DNA of 64,000 nt from Rhizobium sp. BT04 (lineage in GTDB: Bacteria; Pseudomonadota; Alphaproteobacteria; Rhizobiales; Rhizobiaceae), in the NCBI RefSeq assembly GCF_030053135.1, contig NZ_CP125651.1:558001-622000 (forward strand), written 5' to 3'. A model generated the notes under the pieces. It searched no databases, was not told the DNA's origin, and worked only from the letters and a program-made list of their open reading frames with translations. How positions within the stretch are numbered: the stretch's first letter is position 1; each line of letters opens with the position of its first letter. This document shows positions 27,792-36,697 of this stretch, piece after piece. Made by a program: the position numbers and the translations under genes.

Positions 27792-28119
27792 TGCTATATA
27801 TATTCAATTTATTTCGCTAACACCATGTAAACAATGCCCCTCTTCCATGTGGGAGGGCCAGGATCGATTGTCGCGTGACTGCCGCCGCTGCTGATCGATG
27901 GTCACAAACTTTCGCGTGCGATCATCATCCTATCATCGTAAGCAGCTACGCCTTTAGGTGGATAAGCTTCAACGTTTTGTTCCTTTACTAAAATGGAGAA
28001 AACAATTCTTTTGGAAGCGAAAGATATATTTGCTCTGGTGAAATGAAACCTTTGGCGCCTTCGTGCGATTGTCGGTTTCAGCCAAATCAGGGCCTGTTGA
28101 GTAACAGGGGGCGAGCTGG

Positions 28120-28626
28120 ATGATTGCATCGAACGTCAAGCTGGATGACGGCTGCGTTATTCACCATCGAGATCTCGTGAATCTCTACGGCTGCACGATC
28201 GGCGCCGGAACGCGCATCGGCACCTTCGTTGAAATCCAGAAAAACGTCCTCGTCGGAAAAGACTGTAAGATTTCCAGCCATTCCTTTCTCTGTGAAGGCG
28301 TGACGCTGGAAGACGGCGTTTTCATCGGCCACGGGGTGATGTTCACCAATGATACCTACCCGCGCGCCGTCAATCCGGACGGCAGCCTGCAGACCGAAGC
28401 CGACTGGGTTGTCATCCCCACTCTGGTCAAGCGCCACGCGTCGATCGGCAGCAACGCCACCATCCTGCCTGGCGTCACCATCGGAGAGGCCGCGCAAGTC
28501 GGCGCCGGCGCTGTTGTAACCAAGGATGTGCCTGACGGCGCCATTGTTGCCGGCGTTCCGGCGAGGATCACCGGTCGCGTTCATGACCGGTCAGTTAACA
28601 TGCAAGCGTTGGGAGGAATGCGATGA
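28120..28626 (+). CDS. left-handed beta-helix N-acetyltransferase (WbpD-like)
   Basis: A 168-residue hexapeptide-repeat acyltransferase. Repeats of the [LIV]-G-x4 type run from CTIGAGTRIGTFVEIQKNVL to TILPGVTIGEAAQVGAGAVV and VPDGAIVAGVPARI. The loop GHGVMFTNDTYPRAVNPDGS, with TND and a proline-rich turn, is typical of WbpD/WlbB enzymes that acetylate the 3-amino group of UDP-2-acetamido-3-amino-2,3-dideoxyglucuronate. Its next two neighbours are the matching oxidoreductase and aminotransferase, which strengthens the assignment. It is the first gene of a six-gene operon whose members overlap by 4-11 bp. Confidence 0.87.
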   Translation: MIASNVKLDDGCVIHHRDLVNLYGCTIGAGTRIGTFVEIQKNVLVGKDCKISSHSFLCEGVTLEDGVFIGHGVMFTNDTYPRAVNPDGSLQTEADWVVIPTLVKRHASIGSNATILPGVTIGEAAQVGAGAVVTKDVPDGAIVAGVPARITGRVHDRSVNMQALGGMR

Positions 28627-29660
28627 TCGGCATTGCAGTTGTTGGATATGGGTATTGGGGGCCGAACCTGGTTCGTAACATCTCGGAAGCGGCCGGCGCA
28701 AACCTCGTTTCGGTTTGTGATCTCAATGTCGAACGGTTGGCGGCTGTTAAAAGCCGGTATCCCGCAATAGCGATTACCGACAATTTCGAGGAAGTTCTGC
28801 GCGATCCAAGAGTGGATGCAATCGCCATCGCGACGCCGGTCTCCACCCACTTCAAGCTCGCAATGCAGGCGATGATGGCCGGAAAGCATGTCTTTGTCGA
28901 AAAGCCGATGGCATCGACGACGGAGGAAGCCTCGCGAATGGTCGAGGAAGCCGCCCGCCGCCGCCTCGTGCTGGCGGTGGATCACACCTTCGTCCACACC
29001 GGCGCCGTCCGCAAGATGCACGAACTCGTCGAAAGCGGCTTGGGCGACTTGTATTACTACGACTCGGTTCGGGTCAATCTGGGGCTCTTCCAGCATGATG
29101 TCAGCGTCATCTGGGACCTCGCGGTGCATGATCTCTCTATCCTGGACCATGTCGTGCAGGAAAGGCCGGTGGCCGTTTCGGCGACGGGCATGAGCCATGT
29201 GCTCGGCGAGCCGGAGAACATCGCCTATCTGACGCTCTTCTTCGAAAGCAAGCTCATCGCCCACATCCACGTCAATTGGCTGGCGCCCGTCAAGGTGCGC
29301 CGCACGCTGATCGGCGGCAGCAACAAGATGGTCGTCTACGACGATCTGGAGCCCAGCGAAAAAATCAAGGTCTATGACAAGGGCATCACGCTGAACCCGA
29401 ATTCTCAGGCCTACGGCGAGAAGGTGCATCAGATGATGGTCGGCTACCGCAGCGGCGACATGTGGGCGCCCAAGCTCGATATGACCGAGGCGTTGAAACG
29501 CGAACTGGATCAGTTCGTCGACTGCATCGAGCAGAATTCGCGGCCCATTACCGACGGGCTCGCCGGGCTGCGTGTCGTTCGCACCCTTGAAGCCGCAAGC
29601 CGGTCGCTCGCCCAGCGCGGTCGTATCATCGAGCTCGAAGAGGCGAGGCGCATTGCATGA
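28623..29660 (+). CDS. Gfo/Idh/MocA oxidoreductase (WbpB/WlbA-like)
   Basis: A 345-residue NAD(P)-dependent sugar oxidoreductase. The Rossmann loop is IAVVGYGYWGPNLVRNISEA. The family signatures AIAIATPVSTHFKLAMQAMM and HVFVEKPMASTTEEASRM follow, with the EKP lysine. The C-terminal alpha/beta domain has LFQHDVSVIWDLAVHDLSIL, where the histidine-containing motif is near the active site. In the Wbp/Wlb pathway this enzyme oxidises C3 of UDP-GlcNAc-uronate so that the aminotransferase can act. It overlaps both neighbours by 4 bp. A WbpA-type UDP-GlcNAc 6-dehydrogenase is not in the window, so the substrate may differ. Confidence 0.85.
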   Translation: MIGIAVVGYGYWGPNLVRNISEAAGANLVSVCDLNVERLAAVKSRYPAIAITDNFEEVLRDPRVDAIAIATPVSTHFKLAMQAMMAGKHVFVEKPMASTTEEASRMVEEAARRRLVLAVDHTFVHTGAVRKMHELVESGLGDLYYYDSVRVNLGLFQHDVSVIWDLAVHDLSILDHVVQERPVAVSATGMSHVLGEPENIAYLTLFFESKLIAHIHVNWLAPVKVRRTLIGGSNKMVVYDDLEPSEKIKVYDKGITLNPNSQAYGEKVHQMMVGYRSGDMWAPKLDMTEALKRELDQFVDCIEQNSRPITDGLAGLRVVRTLEAASRSLAQRGRIIELEEARRIA

Positions 29661-30760
29661 TCCCGTTCCTCGACATCAAGGCACAATATCAATCCATCAA
29701 GGGCGAGATCGACTCCGCCGTGCTCGGCGTTCTTGCGTCGGGGCAATATGTACTGGGCGAGGAGGTGCTGCGTTTCGAGCAGGAATTCGCAGACTATTGC
29801 AACGTCAAGCATGCAATAGCCGTCAATACCGGAACGAGCGCCCTGCATCTGGCTCTCCTTGCCGCGGGCATCGGGCCCGGTGACGAAGTCATCACCGTGC
29901 CATTCACGTTCGTCGCAACTGTGTCGGCGATCTGCTACACCGGTGCACGACCGGTGTTCGTCGATGTCGAGCCCGTGACGCTCACAATGGATCCGGCCGA
30001 GATCGAAGCAAAGATAACGCCTCGGACCAAGGCCATTATCCCCGTCCATCTCTACGGTCAGATGGCGGATATGAGTGCGATCAAGGCAATTGCCGATCAC
30101 TACCGCATTCCCGTCATCGAAGACGCGTGTCAGGCTCACGGGGCACAATACAAGGGCCGGAGGGCCGGCAGCATCGGCGTCTCCGGCTGTTTCAGCTTTT
30201 ATCCGGGCAAAAATCTCGGTGCCTGCGGTGAGGGGGGCTTGGTTGTCACGAACAGTGACGAACAGGCCAAGACAATGCGCATGCTGCGCGACTGGGGTCA
30301 GGAACAGCGCTATCACCATCTGCTGAAGGGCTTCAACTATCGCATGGACGCCATTCAGGGCGCGATCCTGCGCGTGAAGCTCCGGCATCTGGAAGCCTGG
30401 ACGGAGGCGCGTCGCGATCACGCCCGTCGCTATTCGTCGCTGCTCGGCGGATCGCCGCATTTGAAGATACCTGTCGAAGTCGTCGACCGGCGTCACGTCT
30501 ATCACGTCTATGCCGTCAGAAGCCGCGATCGCGACGGGCTTCAGCGCGCGCTCAGCGCGGAAGGTGTTTCCTCGGGATTGCACTATCCCATTCCCGTTCA
30601 TCTGCAGAAGGCGCATGCCGATCTTGGTTATCAAGCCGGCGATTTCCCCGTCTCGGAAGCCGCAGCGCGGGAGGTTCTCTCGCTGCCGATCTATCCCGAG
30701 ATGCCTTCGCGGCACGTCGACCAGGTGGCGGCCGCGCTGGAGTACGCCTATGTCAGCTAG
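29657..30760 (+). CDS. DegT/DnrJ/EryC1/StrS sugar aminotransferase (WbpE-like)
   Basis: A 367-residue PLP-dependent aminotransferase acting on a keto-sugar nucleotide. MIPFLDIKAQYQSIKGEIDS is the usual opening. AVNTGTSALHLALLAAGIGPG binds PLP phosphate (shown here just over the motif). VIEDACQAHGAQYKGRRAG provides the cofactor aspartate, and Lys185 in CFSFYPGKNLGACGEGG forms the Schiff base. Its order right after WbpD- and WbpB-like genes indicates 3-amination of a UDP-sugar. It overlaps the preceding gene by 4 bp and the following one by 11 bp. Confidence 0.9.
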   Translation: MIPFLDIKAQYQSIKGEIDSAVLGVLASGQYVLGEEVLRFEQEFADYCNVKHAIAVNTGTSALHLALLAAGIGPGDEVITVPFTFVATVSAICYTGARPVFVDVEPVTLTMDPAEIEAKITPRTKAIIPVHLYGQMADMSAIKAIADHYRIPVIEDACQAHGAQYKGRRAGSIGVSGCFSFYPGKNLGACGEGGLVVTNSDEQAKTMRMLRDWGQEQRYHHLLKGFNYRMDAIQGAILRVKLRHLEAWTEARRDHARRYSSLLGGSPHLKIPVEVVDRRHVYHVYAVRSRDRDGLQRALSAEGVSSGLHYPIPVHLQKAHADLGYQAGDFPVSEAAAREVLSLPIYPEMPSRHVDQVAAALEYAYVS

Positions 30761-31469
30761 TGGTGGAGGGGAAGCCAGGGTCGTGCAGGCGGTCCATGGT
30801 CGCCATGAGCGGCCGGCAGATCCGGCCTACCAGGCGGGGCTCGCCGAAGAACTCCGGCAATCATACGGGCGCGCCGGCCTGATCGAGCTCTACGGCCGCT
30901 TCGCGACCGGGGACGGTGTTGTCGACAGCCTTATGCGGAAAGCCATCTGGCAAGCCATTGCGCGGAGCTGCGGCACCGGCTTGCAGGTTGCAGGCGGTGC
31001 CGGTTTCAAACATCCGGAAACATTCGAAATCGGCAATGGTGTGTTCATCGGCGCCCAGGCCTATATCCAGGGACGCTTCGACGGCACGTGCAAGATCGGC
31101 AACAATGTCTGGATCGGCCCGATGGCCTATTTCGACGCTCGTGACCTGGAAATCGGGGATTCCGTTGGCTGGGGACCTGGAGCCAAGGTGCTGGGCTCAA
31201 CCCACACCGCGCTGCCGGTGGACGTGCCGATCATTCGCACGGATCTTGAAATCAAGCCGGTTCGCATCGGCGCAGGGGCCGATATCGGAACGAATGCGAC
31301 AATTCTTCCCGGCGTGACCATCGGGGAAGGGGCGATCATCGGAGCCGGAGCGATCGTCGTTTCCGACGTGGCGGCCTATTCGGTTGCTGCGGGTGTGCCG
31401 GCGAAACACATACGCTGGCGCAAGGAATCCGATCCTGTGCTTGACATTTCGCGTGGAGTAAAATCATGA
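30750..31469 (+). CDS. second hexapeptide-repeat acyltransferase
   Basis: A 239-residue left-handed beta-helix acyltransferase. Residues of about 1-85 form a helical N-terminal part (LAEELRQSYGRAGLIELYGR); repeats begin with FEIGNGVFIGAQAYIQGRFD and end with TILPGVTIGEGAIIGAGAIV and SVAAGVPAKHIRWR. The histidine-containing loop VLGSTHTALPVDVPIIRTD is that of acetyl- or other acyltransferases acting on sugars. The ATG at 30750, with ggag 6 bases upstream, overlaps the aminotransferase stop by 11 bp; the frame stays open further back, but only as a shadow. It could acylate the amino group made by the second aminotransferase downstream, or decorate the polysaccharide. Confidence 0.83.
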   Translation: MSASGGGEARVVQAVHGRHERPADPAYQAGLAEELRQSYGRAGLIELYGRFATGDGVVDSLMRKAIWQAIARSCGTGLQVAGGAGFKHPETFEIGNGVFIGAQAYIQGRFDGTCKIGNNVWIGPMAYFDARDLEIGDSVGWGPGAKVLGSTHTALPVDVPIIRTDLEIKPVRIGAGADIGTNATILPGVTIGEGAIIGAGAIVVSDVAAYSVAAGVPAKHIRWRKESDPVLDISRGVKS

Positions 31470-32437
31470 AAAATCAACGCGTTCTTATAACGGGCGGAGC
31501 CGGCCTGATCGGCTCGCATATCGCCGATCTCGTCGCATTGGAAAAGCCGCGCGAGATCATCGTCCTCGACAATTTCGTGCGCGGACGCCGGGATAATCTC
31601 AGCACTGCTATAGCCAGCGGCTCGGTCAACATCATCGAGGGAGATATTCGCGACAGGGCACTGCTCGCAAAAACCTTCGAGGGCGTCGACATCGTCTTTC
31701 ATCAGGCGGCCATCCGCATCACGCAATGCGCGGAAGAGCCACGGCTGGCTTTCGATGTTCTGGCCGAGGGCACGTTCAATGTCCTCGAAGCCGCCGTCAA
31801 GGCAGGCGTATCGAAGGTCGTTGCGGCCTCCTCGGCCTCCGTGCTGGGTCTGGCCGAGAGCTTCCCGACCACCGAAGCGCATCATCCCTATAACAACAGG
31901 ACGATCTACGGCGCGGCCAAGACATTCAACGAGGGGCTGCTTCGCAGCTTCGCTGACATGTATGGCCTACGCTATGTGGCATTGCGTTATTTCAACGTCT
32001 ACGGGCCGCGAATGGACGTTTACGGCGCCTATACGGAAGTGCTGATCCGCTGGATGGAACGTCTGGCGGCCGGGATGCCGCCGCTCATCTATGGGGACGG
32101 TAGCCAGACGATGGACTTCGTCGATGCACGCGACATCGCCCGCGCAAATATTCTGGCCGCGAAAAGCGATGTCACGGATGAAGTGTTCAATGTCGCAAGC
32201 GGCCAGGAAATAAGCCTGCTGCAACTGGCGCAGATGCTGAGCAGCATCATGGGTGTCTCGCTGGAGCCGCAGCACAAAGAGGCTCGCACGGTCAACGGCG
32301 TGACCCGTCGTCTTGCCGATATCAGCAAGGCCGAACGGCTCCTCGGCTTCAAGGCGGAGATCTCCATGGAGCAAGGGCTTCGTGATCTCGTTGCCTGGTG
32401 GCAAGGGCAGACCGACGCGGGGGGGCAGGCGGCATGA
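31466..32437 (+). CDS. NAD-dependent epimerase/dehydratase, extended SDR
   Basis: A 323-residue nucleotide-sugar SDR. VLITGGAGLIGSHIADLVAL is the glycine-rich loop, DIVFHQAAIRITQCAEEPRL the substrate strand, and the catalytic tyrosine and lysine lie in NNRTIYGAAKTFNEGLLRSF (Y-x-x-x-K). LRYFNVYGPRMDVYGAYTEV is the usual C-terminal entry. It resembles UDP-glucose 4-epimerase-like proteins more than dehydratases, since the dehydratase D-E pair before the tyrosine is not evident; the position of the serine pair AASSASVLG fits either. It lies between the acyltransferase and second aminotransferase genes with 4-bp overlaps on both sides, so it probably supplies their sugar substrate. Confidence 0.85.
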   Translation: MKNQRVLITGGAGLIGSHIADLVALEKPREIIVLDNFVRGRRDNLSTAIASGSVNIIEGDIRDRALLAKTFEGVDIVFHQAAIRITQCAEEPRLAFDVLAEGTFNVLEAAVKAGVSKVVAASSASVLGLAESFPTTEAHHPYNNRTIYGAAKTFNEGLLRSFADMYGLRYVALRYFNVYGPRMDVYGAYTEVLIRWMERLAAGMPPLIYGDGSQTMDFVDARDIARANILAAKSDVTDEVFNVASGQEISLLQLAQMLSSIMGVSLEPQHKEARTVNGVTRRLADISKAERLLGFKAEISMEQGLRDLVAWWQGQTDAGGQAA

Positions 32438-33651
32438 GCTCATCTCAATCCACAATTCCGGTCGCCAAACCCGTCCTCGGGGAGGAAGAGGCTGAGGCTG
32501 CGCGCCGCGTCATTTTGTCGGGATGGGTGACGCAGGGGCCTGAGGTCGCGGCGTTCGAGCGTGAATTCGCTGCCTTTGTGGGCGCCGCGCATGCTTGCGC
32601 CATGTCCAACTGCACGACCGCGTTGCATCTGGCCCTGAAGGCGGTCGGTGTCAGTGCCGGTGATGAAGTCGTCACGGTCAGCCATTCTTTCATCGCAACC
32701 GCGAATGCCGTTCGCTACTGCGATGCGGTGCCCGTTTTCGTCGATATCGAGGAAGATGGTTACAACATCGACGCCGGCCTGATCGAAAGGGCAATCACGC
32801 CTCGAACCAAGGCTATTCTCTGCGTGCATCAGCTCGGCATGCCTTGCGATCTCCGCGCCATCGTGGAGATCGGCAAGCACCATCGGATACCGGTTATCGA
32901 GGATGCGGCCTGTGCGACGGGAAGCGAAATCCTGTGGGACGGGCGTTGGGAAAAGATCGGCAAAGCGCATGGCGACATTGCCTGCTTCTCCTTCCACCCC
33001 AGGAAAGTCGTCACGACGGGCGATGGCGGCATGTTGACCACGGCCAATCCCGAATATGACCGGAAGTTCCGGCTCTGGCGCCAGCATGGCATGAGCGTCA
33101 CCGATGCCGTTCGCCACGGCTCGAAACAGGTCATCTTCGAAGACTATGACGAATTGGGTTACAATTACCGGATGACCGATCTTCAGGCGGCCGTCGGACG
33201 CGAGCAGTTGCGGCGACTGCCGGAACTGGTCGCCCAGCGCAGGCTGCTTGCCGAGCAATATTGCGAACGTTTGTCGACGATTGCCGGGCTTTCTCTGCCG
33301 GCCGAGCCGGGCTGGGCGCGCAGCAACTGGCAGAGCTTCTGTGTGAGATTGCCGGATACCGTCGACCAGCGGGCCGTCATGCAGACCCTGCTCGACCAGG
33401 GGATCTCGACCCGGCGTGGCGTGATGAACATTCATCTGGAGGGCGCCTATTCTGCTCAGAGCTCCCACCGCGCTGCCACGAGCCTGATGCGAAGCGTATC
33501 TGCGCAGCAGCACACGATCATCCTGCCGCTTTATGCCCAGATGACGGAGGCTGATATCGTAAGGGTCGTCGAGACATTGCGCCAAGCCCTTGCTGAGGCC
33601 ACCACCGGGCGCGTCGTCCGTCAGCCTGAGCAGGACGTCGTACCTGCCTGA
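32434..33651 (+). CDS. second DegT/DnrJ/EryC1/StrS aminotransferase
   Basis: A 405-residue PLP-dependent sugar aminotransferase, distinct from the one at 29657. It has IPVAKPVLGEEEAEAARRVI, the phosphate-binding MSNCTTALHLALKAVGVSAG, VIEDAACATGSEIL and the Schiff-base Lys191 in CFSFHPRKVVTTGDGGML. The C-terminal GISTRRGVMNIHLEGAY has the Arg-Arg-Gly pair typical of C4-aminating (perosamine or DesI/PglE-like) members. A 4-keto-sugar from the GDP-mannose 4,6-dehydratase could in principle be its substrate, but the enzyme's specificity is undetermined. It ends the six-gene operon, and a strong terminator follows. Confidence 0.88.
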   Translation: MSSSQSTIPVAKPVLGEEEAEAARRVILSGWVTQGPEVAAFEREFAAFVGAAHACAMSNCTTALHLALKAVGVSAGDEVVTVSHSFIATANAVRYCDAVPVFVDIEEDGYNIDAGLIERAITPRTKAILCVHQLGMPCDLRAIVEIGKHHRIPVIEDAACATGSEILWDGRWEKIGKAHGDIACFSFHPRKVVTTGDGGMLTTANPEYDRKFRLWRQHGMSVTDAVRHGSKQVIFEDYDELGYNYRMTDLQAAVGREQLRRLPELVAQRRLLAEQYCERLSTIAGLSLPAEPGWARSNWQSFCVRLPDTVDQRAVMQTLLDQGISTRRGVMNIHLEGAYSAQSSHRAATSLMRSVSAQQHTIILPLYAQMTEADIVRVVETLRQALAEATTGRVVRQPEQDVVPA

Positions 33652-33690
33652 AGTGATGCCTGCACACTGCGGCATGGATACGAGATCACG

Positions 33691-33717
33691 AAGCGCGCAT
33701 CATCTGATGCGCGCTTT
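33691..33717. terminator. bidirectional hairpin terminator
   Basis: An 11-bp perfect stem (aagcgcgcatc/gatgcgcgctt) with loop atct lies between the convergent aminotransferase and flippase genes. T-rich or A-rich flanks allow function for either strand. Confidence 0.8.
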
Positions 33718-33720
33718 CCT

Positions 33721-35229
33721 TTATGCGGATTTCGCGATCCATCCTCTGACGATTGCCGGCACGGACTCCGGTGGAAGCAGTTCGACCAGCATGCGCAGAG
33801 AGTAAAGCCCGGTCACGACCACGGCGAGGCAGCCAATCACCATCGCCGACCATGCCGGTAAGAGGAAAAAGGCCGAGACGACCAAACCCGATGCAGGCAG
33901 GAAGAGAAGCGCGTGCCTGCGATTGGCGGGCGACCAGCGAAAGCCGGTGAGCCGACGCACGATCACGTAAATCAGAATACTATGCCAGACGTAGAGGCCG
34001 AAGAACGCCATGCCGGCCCCTAGCGTGCCGAACTCTGATACAAGGAGCCACGCCAACCCCACATGCACCAGCGTCGCAGCGACCTCCGTCCAAAAGAAGA
34101 TCGTCTGCGCACCCTTCGCCAGGACGATGAAACCCATCGGCCAGGCGACGATCCTGAGCATCATCCCAAGACAGATCCAGCGCAGAAGATCCACAGCCCC
34201 ATGAAACTCCGCGGAATAGAACAAACTCATCACGAGTGGCGCCAGGGTCAACGTGGCAATCAGACCAGGGCCGGCCAGCAATATGCTGATTTCCGCCTGC
34301 TCATTGACCAGCCGGTTGCACTCGGCATTGTTGTTGGCGATTGCAGTCAAGCGCGGATAGAAGTCCGTCCCCATCGCCTGCAGGATGAAACCGGCGTAAA
34401 GGCCGCCAAGCGCCCAGGCTGCCTGATACAATCCCGCCGCCACGACGCCCCCTTCATTCAGCACGATAATGCGGATGGCATAGGCTGCGCCGAAGGTCAG
34501 AAGTCCGCTTGCCATGAAAGCGACGCCGAGCCTGAACAGAGCTGTCGCTTCCCGGCCGAACTGGCGCGCCGACATCGCCGGTGGCTGCGTGGATATTTGT
34601 TTGCTGTACCACCAGGTGGGAAGGAGCGAGACGGCCGCGATCGCCACGAGAGAGGGTGCAATCGCCTCTTCGCCGAACAGATAGATCAGCGGGATGCTGA
34701 CGATCGTGCCGAACAGCCCTGAAAGCACATTGATGCGGGCAAGATTTGCAATGCCCCGCAAGCCCTGGATCAACGCAGCCTGTCCGGCAGCGACAAGCCG
34801 GAAGAATACGGCCAGGGAGAGCAGCACAATGCCGCCGGCATGCTGGTAGTCGCCGAAGGTGAATTTCGAGACCGGAAACGCCAGCGCCGCAAGCAAAAGC
34901 CCGCCAAGCAACCCGAGCACCAATGAGATGCGTCTGAGCGCTGTCGCCGACCGGGCGATCTTCTCGTCGTCGCCGGCGCCCGCCGCCTCAGCGACCCGGC
35001 GCACACCGCTGCTGCTCACGCCCAGACCAGCTATCGCTTGCGCGATATCGAGGATTGCCCCGTAAAGGCCGAGAAGCCCCACGCCTTCAGGACCGAGAAG
35101 AACGGCGAGCGCCTTGTTGCGAATGATGCTCAGGGCGACATTGACCAGCGAGGAACCGCCCATCAGCATCGTCGATTTCAGGATTTGGGTATAAGTCTGA
35201 CCGCTGGGGGGGATCATGCGCAAGGTCAT
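33721..35229 (-). CDS. Wzx-type polysaccharide flippase
   Basis: A 502-residue polytopic protein of the MOP/PST superfamily with about 12-14 hydrophobic helices. The opening TQILKSTMLMGGSSLVNVAL and IIRNKALAVLLGPEGVGLLG is typical of WzxE/O-antigen translocases, and the middle section MGTDFYPRLTAIANNNAECN is equally characteristic of that subgroup. It should move the completed lipid-linked repeat unit to the periplasm. The ATG at 35227-35229 is preferred over the adjacent GTG because aggg lies 7 bases upstream. It lies 136 bp after the ExoF/Wza-like gene on the same strand. Confidence 0.9.
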   Translation of the reverse strand: MTLRMIPPSGQTYTQILKSTMLMGGSSLVNVALSIIRNKALAVLLGPEGVGLLGLYGAILDIAQAIAGLGVSSSGVRRVAEAAGAGDDEKIARSATALRRISLVLGLLGGLLLAALAFPVSKFTFGDYQHAGGIVLLSLAVFFRLVAAGQAALIQGLRGIANLARINVLSGLFGTIVSIPLIYLFGEEAIAPSLVAIAAVSLLPTWWYSKQISTQPPAMSARQFGREATALFRLGVAFMASGLLTFGAAYAIRIIVLNEGGVVAAGLYQAAWALGGLYAGFILQAMGTDFYPRLTAIANNNAECNRLVNEQAEISILLAGPGLIATLTLAPLVMSLFYSAEFHGAVDLLRWICLGMMLRIVAWPMGFIVLAKGAQTIFFWTEVAATLVHVGLAWLLVSEFGTLGAGMAFFGLYVWHSILIYVIVRRLTGFRWSPANRRHALLFLPASGLVVSAFFLLPAWSAMVIGCLAVVVTGLYSLRMLVELLPPESVPAIVRGWIAKSA

Positions 35230-35365
35230 CACTCAACCCTAGCTGCCAGGTGAGATTCAGGCTGGTCCATTTCAAGAGCGATTTCTTTGGGGCAGGCGGC
35301 CTGAGCGCCTCGATCGCGCTCGAACCTCCGCTCCAACTTTGTTGAGAACACGCGCACGTCGCGGG

Positions 35366-36697
35366 TCACTGGCCGGCTCGATCTGCGAGCGCTTGGTTCT
35401 CGAAAGATGGGCTTGTGTCGGCCTGAGGCGTATTATCCAAAATGTGCGGCTGAACGACTCTCACCACATCGCCCGGTGCCAGCGTCGTCGTTTCCGAGGC
35501 TTGGAACTGATTGATTTGTCCATCGTTGCGACGGGTCACGCTAAAGGTAAGGGGGAGTTCCTCGACGAGGGTCTTGACGCCGTCATTGCTCCCCAGGTCT
35601 GCGATGAGCAGCTTCTGTAGTGTTTCGCGCTTCAGCTTGAATTGATCGAGACTTGCCCGTTCGGACTGTGCTTCGGTTGCCACTTCGCTCCGGCGTGCGT
35701 CGTAAAGTCCCTCAAGGTTCCGCGTCGTCTCGCTGACCGCCTGCCGGCCGCGCATGACGGCGGTGAGAAGGTCGAGCTTGTCGGAGCGGTAAGTCGTCAG
35801 CAACCGTTCCAAATCCATCTGCCTTGACGAGATCGTCAGGCCTTTCTGGACCAGGGACTTGACGCTGACCAGTTGGTCCTCGACTGATTTGATATTGTCG
35901 TCGGCGCCCGTCAGTTTCTCTTCCAACGTCGATATCTCAGTGGTCAAGAGGTCGCGTAATTCCGTGAACGCCCTCGACTGCCTCTCCAATGCATTGGCGC
36001 GAGCCCGAAAGATTATCCTCTCCTCATTGTATATGCCGGCGGCAAATTTCTGATCGGCGCCGGTCATCTGATCGAAGGTAATCTCGTCGGCTCCATCCAT
36101 CTCCGCCTGCAGCCGCGCCAGCCTCGCAGTGCTGCGCAGGATCGAGTGATCGATTTCGCGCAACTCCCCTACGATCTGGATCGAATGCGTTTGCTGCTCC
36201 TCTTTAGCGCGACGCGGTCCGCCGCTCATTGCCAGGGATTGCAGGACGGTAAGTCCGGGGCGGAAACTGTACTGCCCAGGCGTGGTGACGTCTCCCACGA
36301 CGTAGATCGGCGGGTATTCGAGAATTTCGATGGTGACCGCCGGCGCCTGAACCAAGCCGATTTTTTCCTGCAGACGCTTGGCTATCTCGTTTGTGAGGTC
36401 GGCGTTATCTAGATTGCCGATGGAAAGGGTTCCAAGAAACGGCAAAAGGACCGTGCCGTCATCCGACACCGTGTATTCGCCGCCAAGCGCATCCCATCGT
36501 TCATATTGGCCCCTGGATTGCATCCATTGGACGATCGTCAGGCGGATCTTCGTTTGTGGAGCCAAGGTTTGTGGAGCCGGGGGCGCGCTGTCGGCGAGAG
36601 CCGGCGGCACAGTTCCGGCAAGAAAGACGAGTGCTCCGATGACAGCTGTCGCACGAAAGAAGAGGTGGAGCGTGCGGTGCGATGAATTCATGTACAT
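35366..36697 (-). CDS. polysaccharide export protein (ExoF/Wza-like periplasmic type)
   Basis: A 443-residue exported protein: the signal peptide runs over about residues 10-37 (FFRATAVIGALVFLAGTVPP, then ALA-D). Next comes the poly-export domain with GGEYTVSDDGTVLLPFLGTL and the SLBB-like piece PIYVVGDVTTPGQYSFRPGL, then MSGGPRRAKEEQQTH. Residues of about 170-380 are a long helical, coiled-coil-rich region, and a last SLBB-like strand pair ends TTLAPGDVVRVVQPHI. This layout is that of rhizobial ExoF rather than of short Wza. No lipobox cysteine is present. The start at 36697 is chosen for the aggcg upstream. It would link the inner-membrane co-polymerase with outer-membrane export. Confidence 0.87.
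   Translation of the reverse strand: MYMNSSHRTLHLFFRATAVIGALVFLAGTVPPALADSAPPAPQTLAPQTKIRLTIVQWMQSRGQYERWDALGGEYTVSDDGTVLLPFLGTLSIGNLDNADLTNEIAKRLQEKIGLVQAPAVTIEILEYPPIYVVGDVTTPGQYSFRPGLTVLQSLAMSGGPRRAKEEQQTHSIQIVGELREIDHSILRSTARLARLQAEMDGADEITFDQMTGADQKFAAGIYNEERIIFRARANALERQSRAFTELRDLLTTEISTLEEKLTGADDNIKSVEDQLVSVKSLVQKGLTISSRQMDLERLLTTYRSDKLDLLTAVMRGRQAVSETTRNLEGLYDARRSEVATEAQSERASLDQFKLKRETLQKLLIADLGSNDGVKTLVEELPLTFSVTRRNDGQINQFQASETTTLAPGDVVRVVQPHILDNTPQADTSPSFENQALADRAGQ

Larger units (their letters stand above)
27606..28119. other. divergent, AT-rich regulatory region
   Basis: About 510 bp between the regulator gene and the plus-strand sugar operon, markedly more AT-rich than the surroundings (about 27640-28060). 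It must contain both promoters. Two inverted repeats are listed separately. I find no credible gene in it. Confidence 0.6.
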
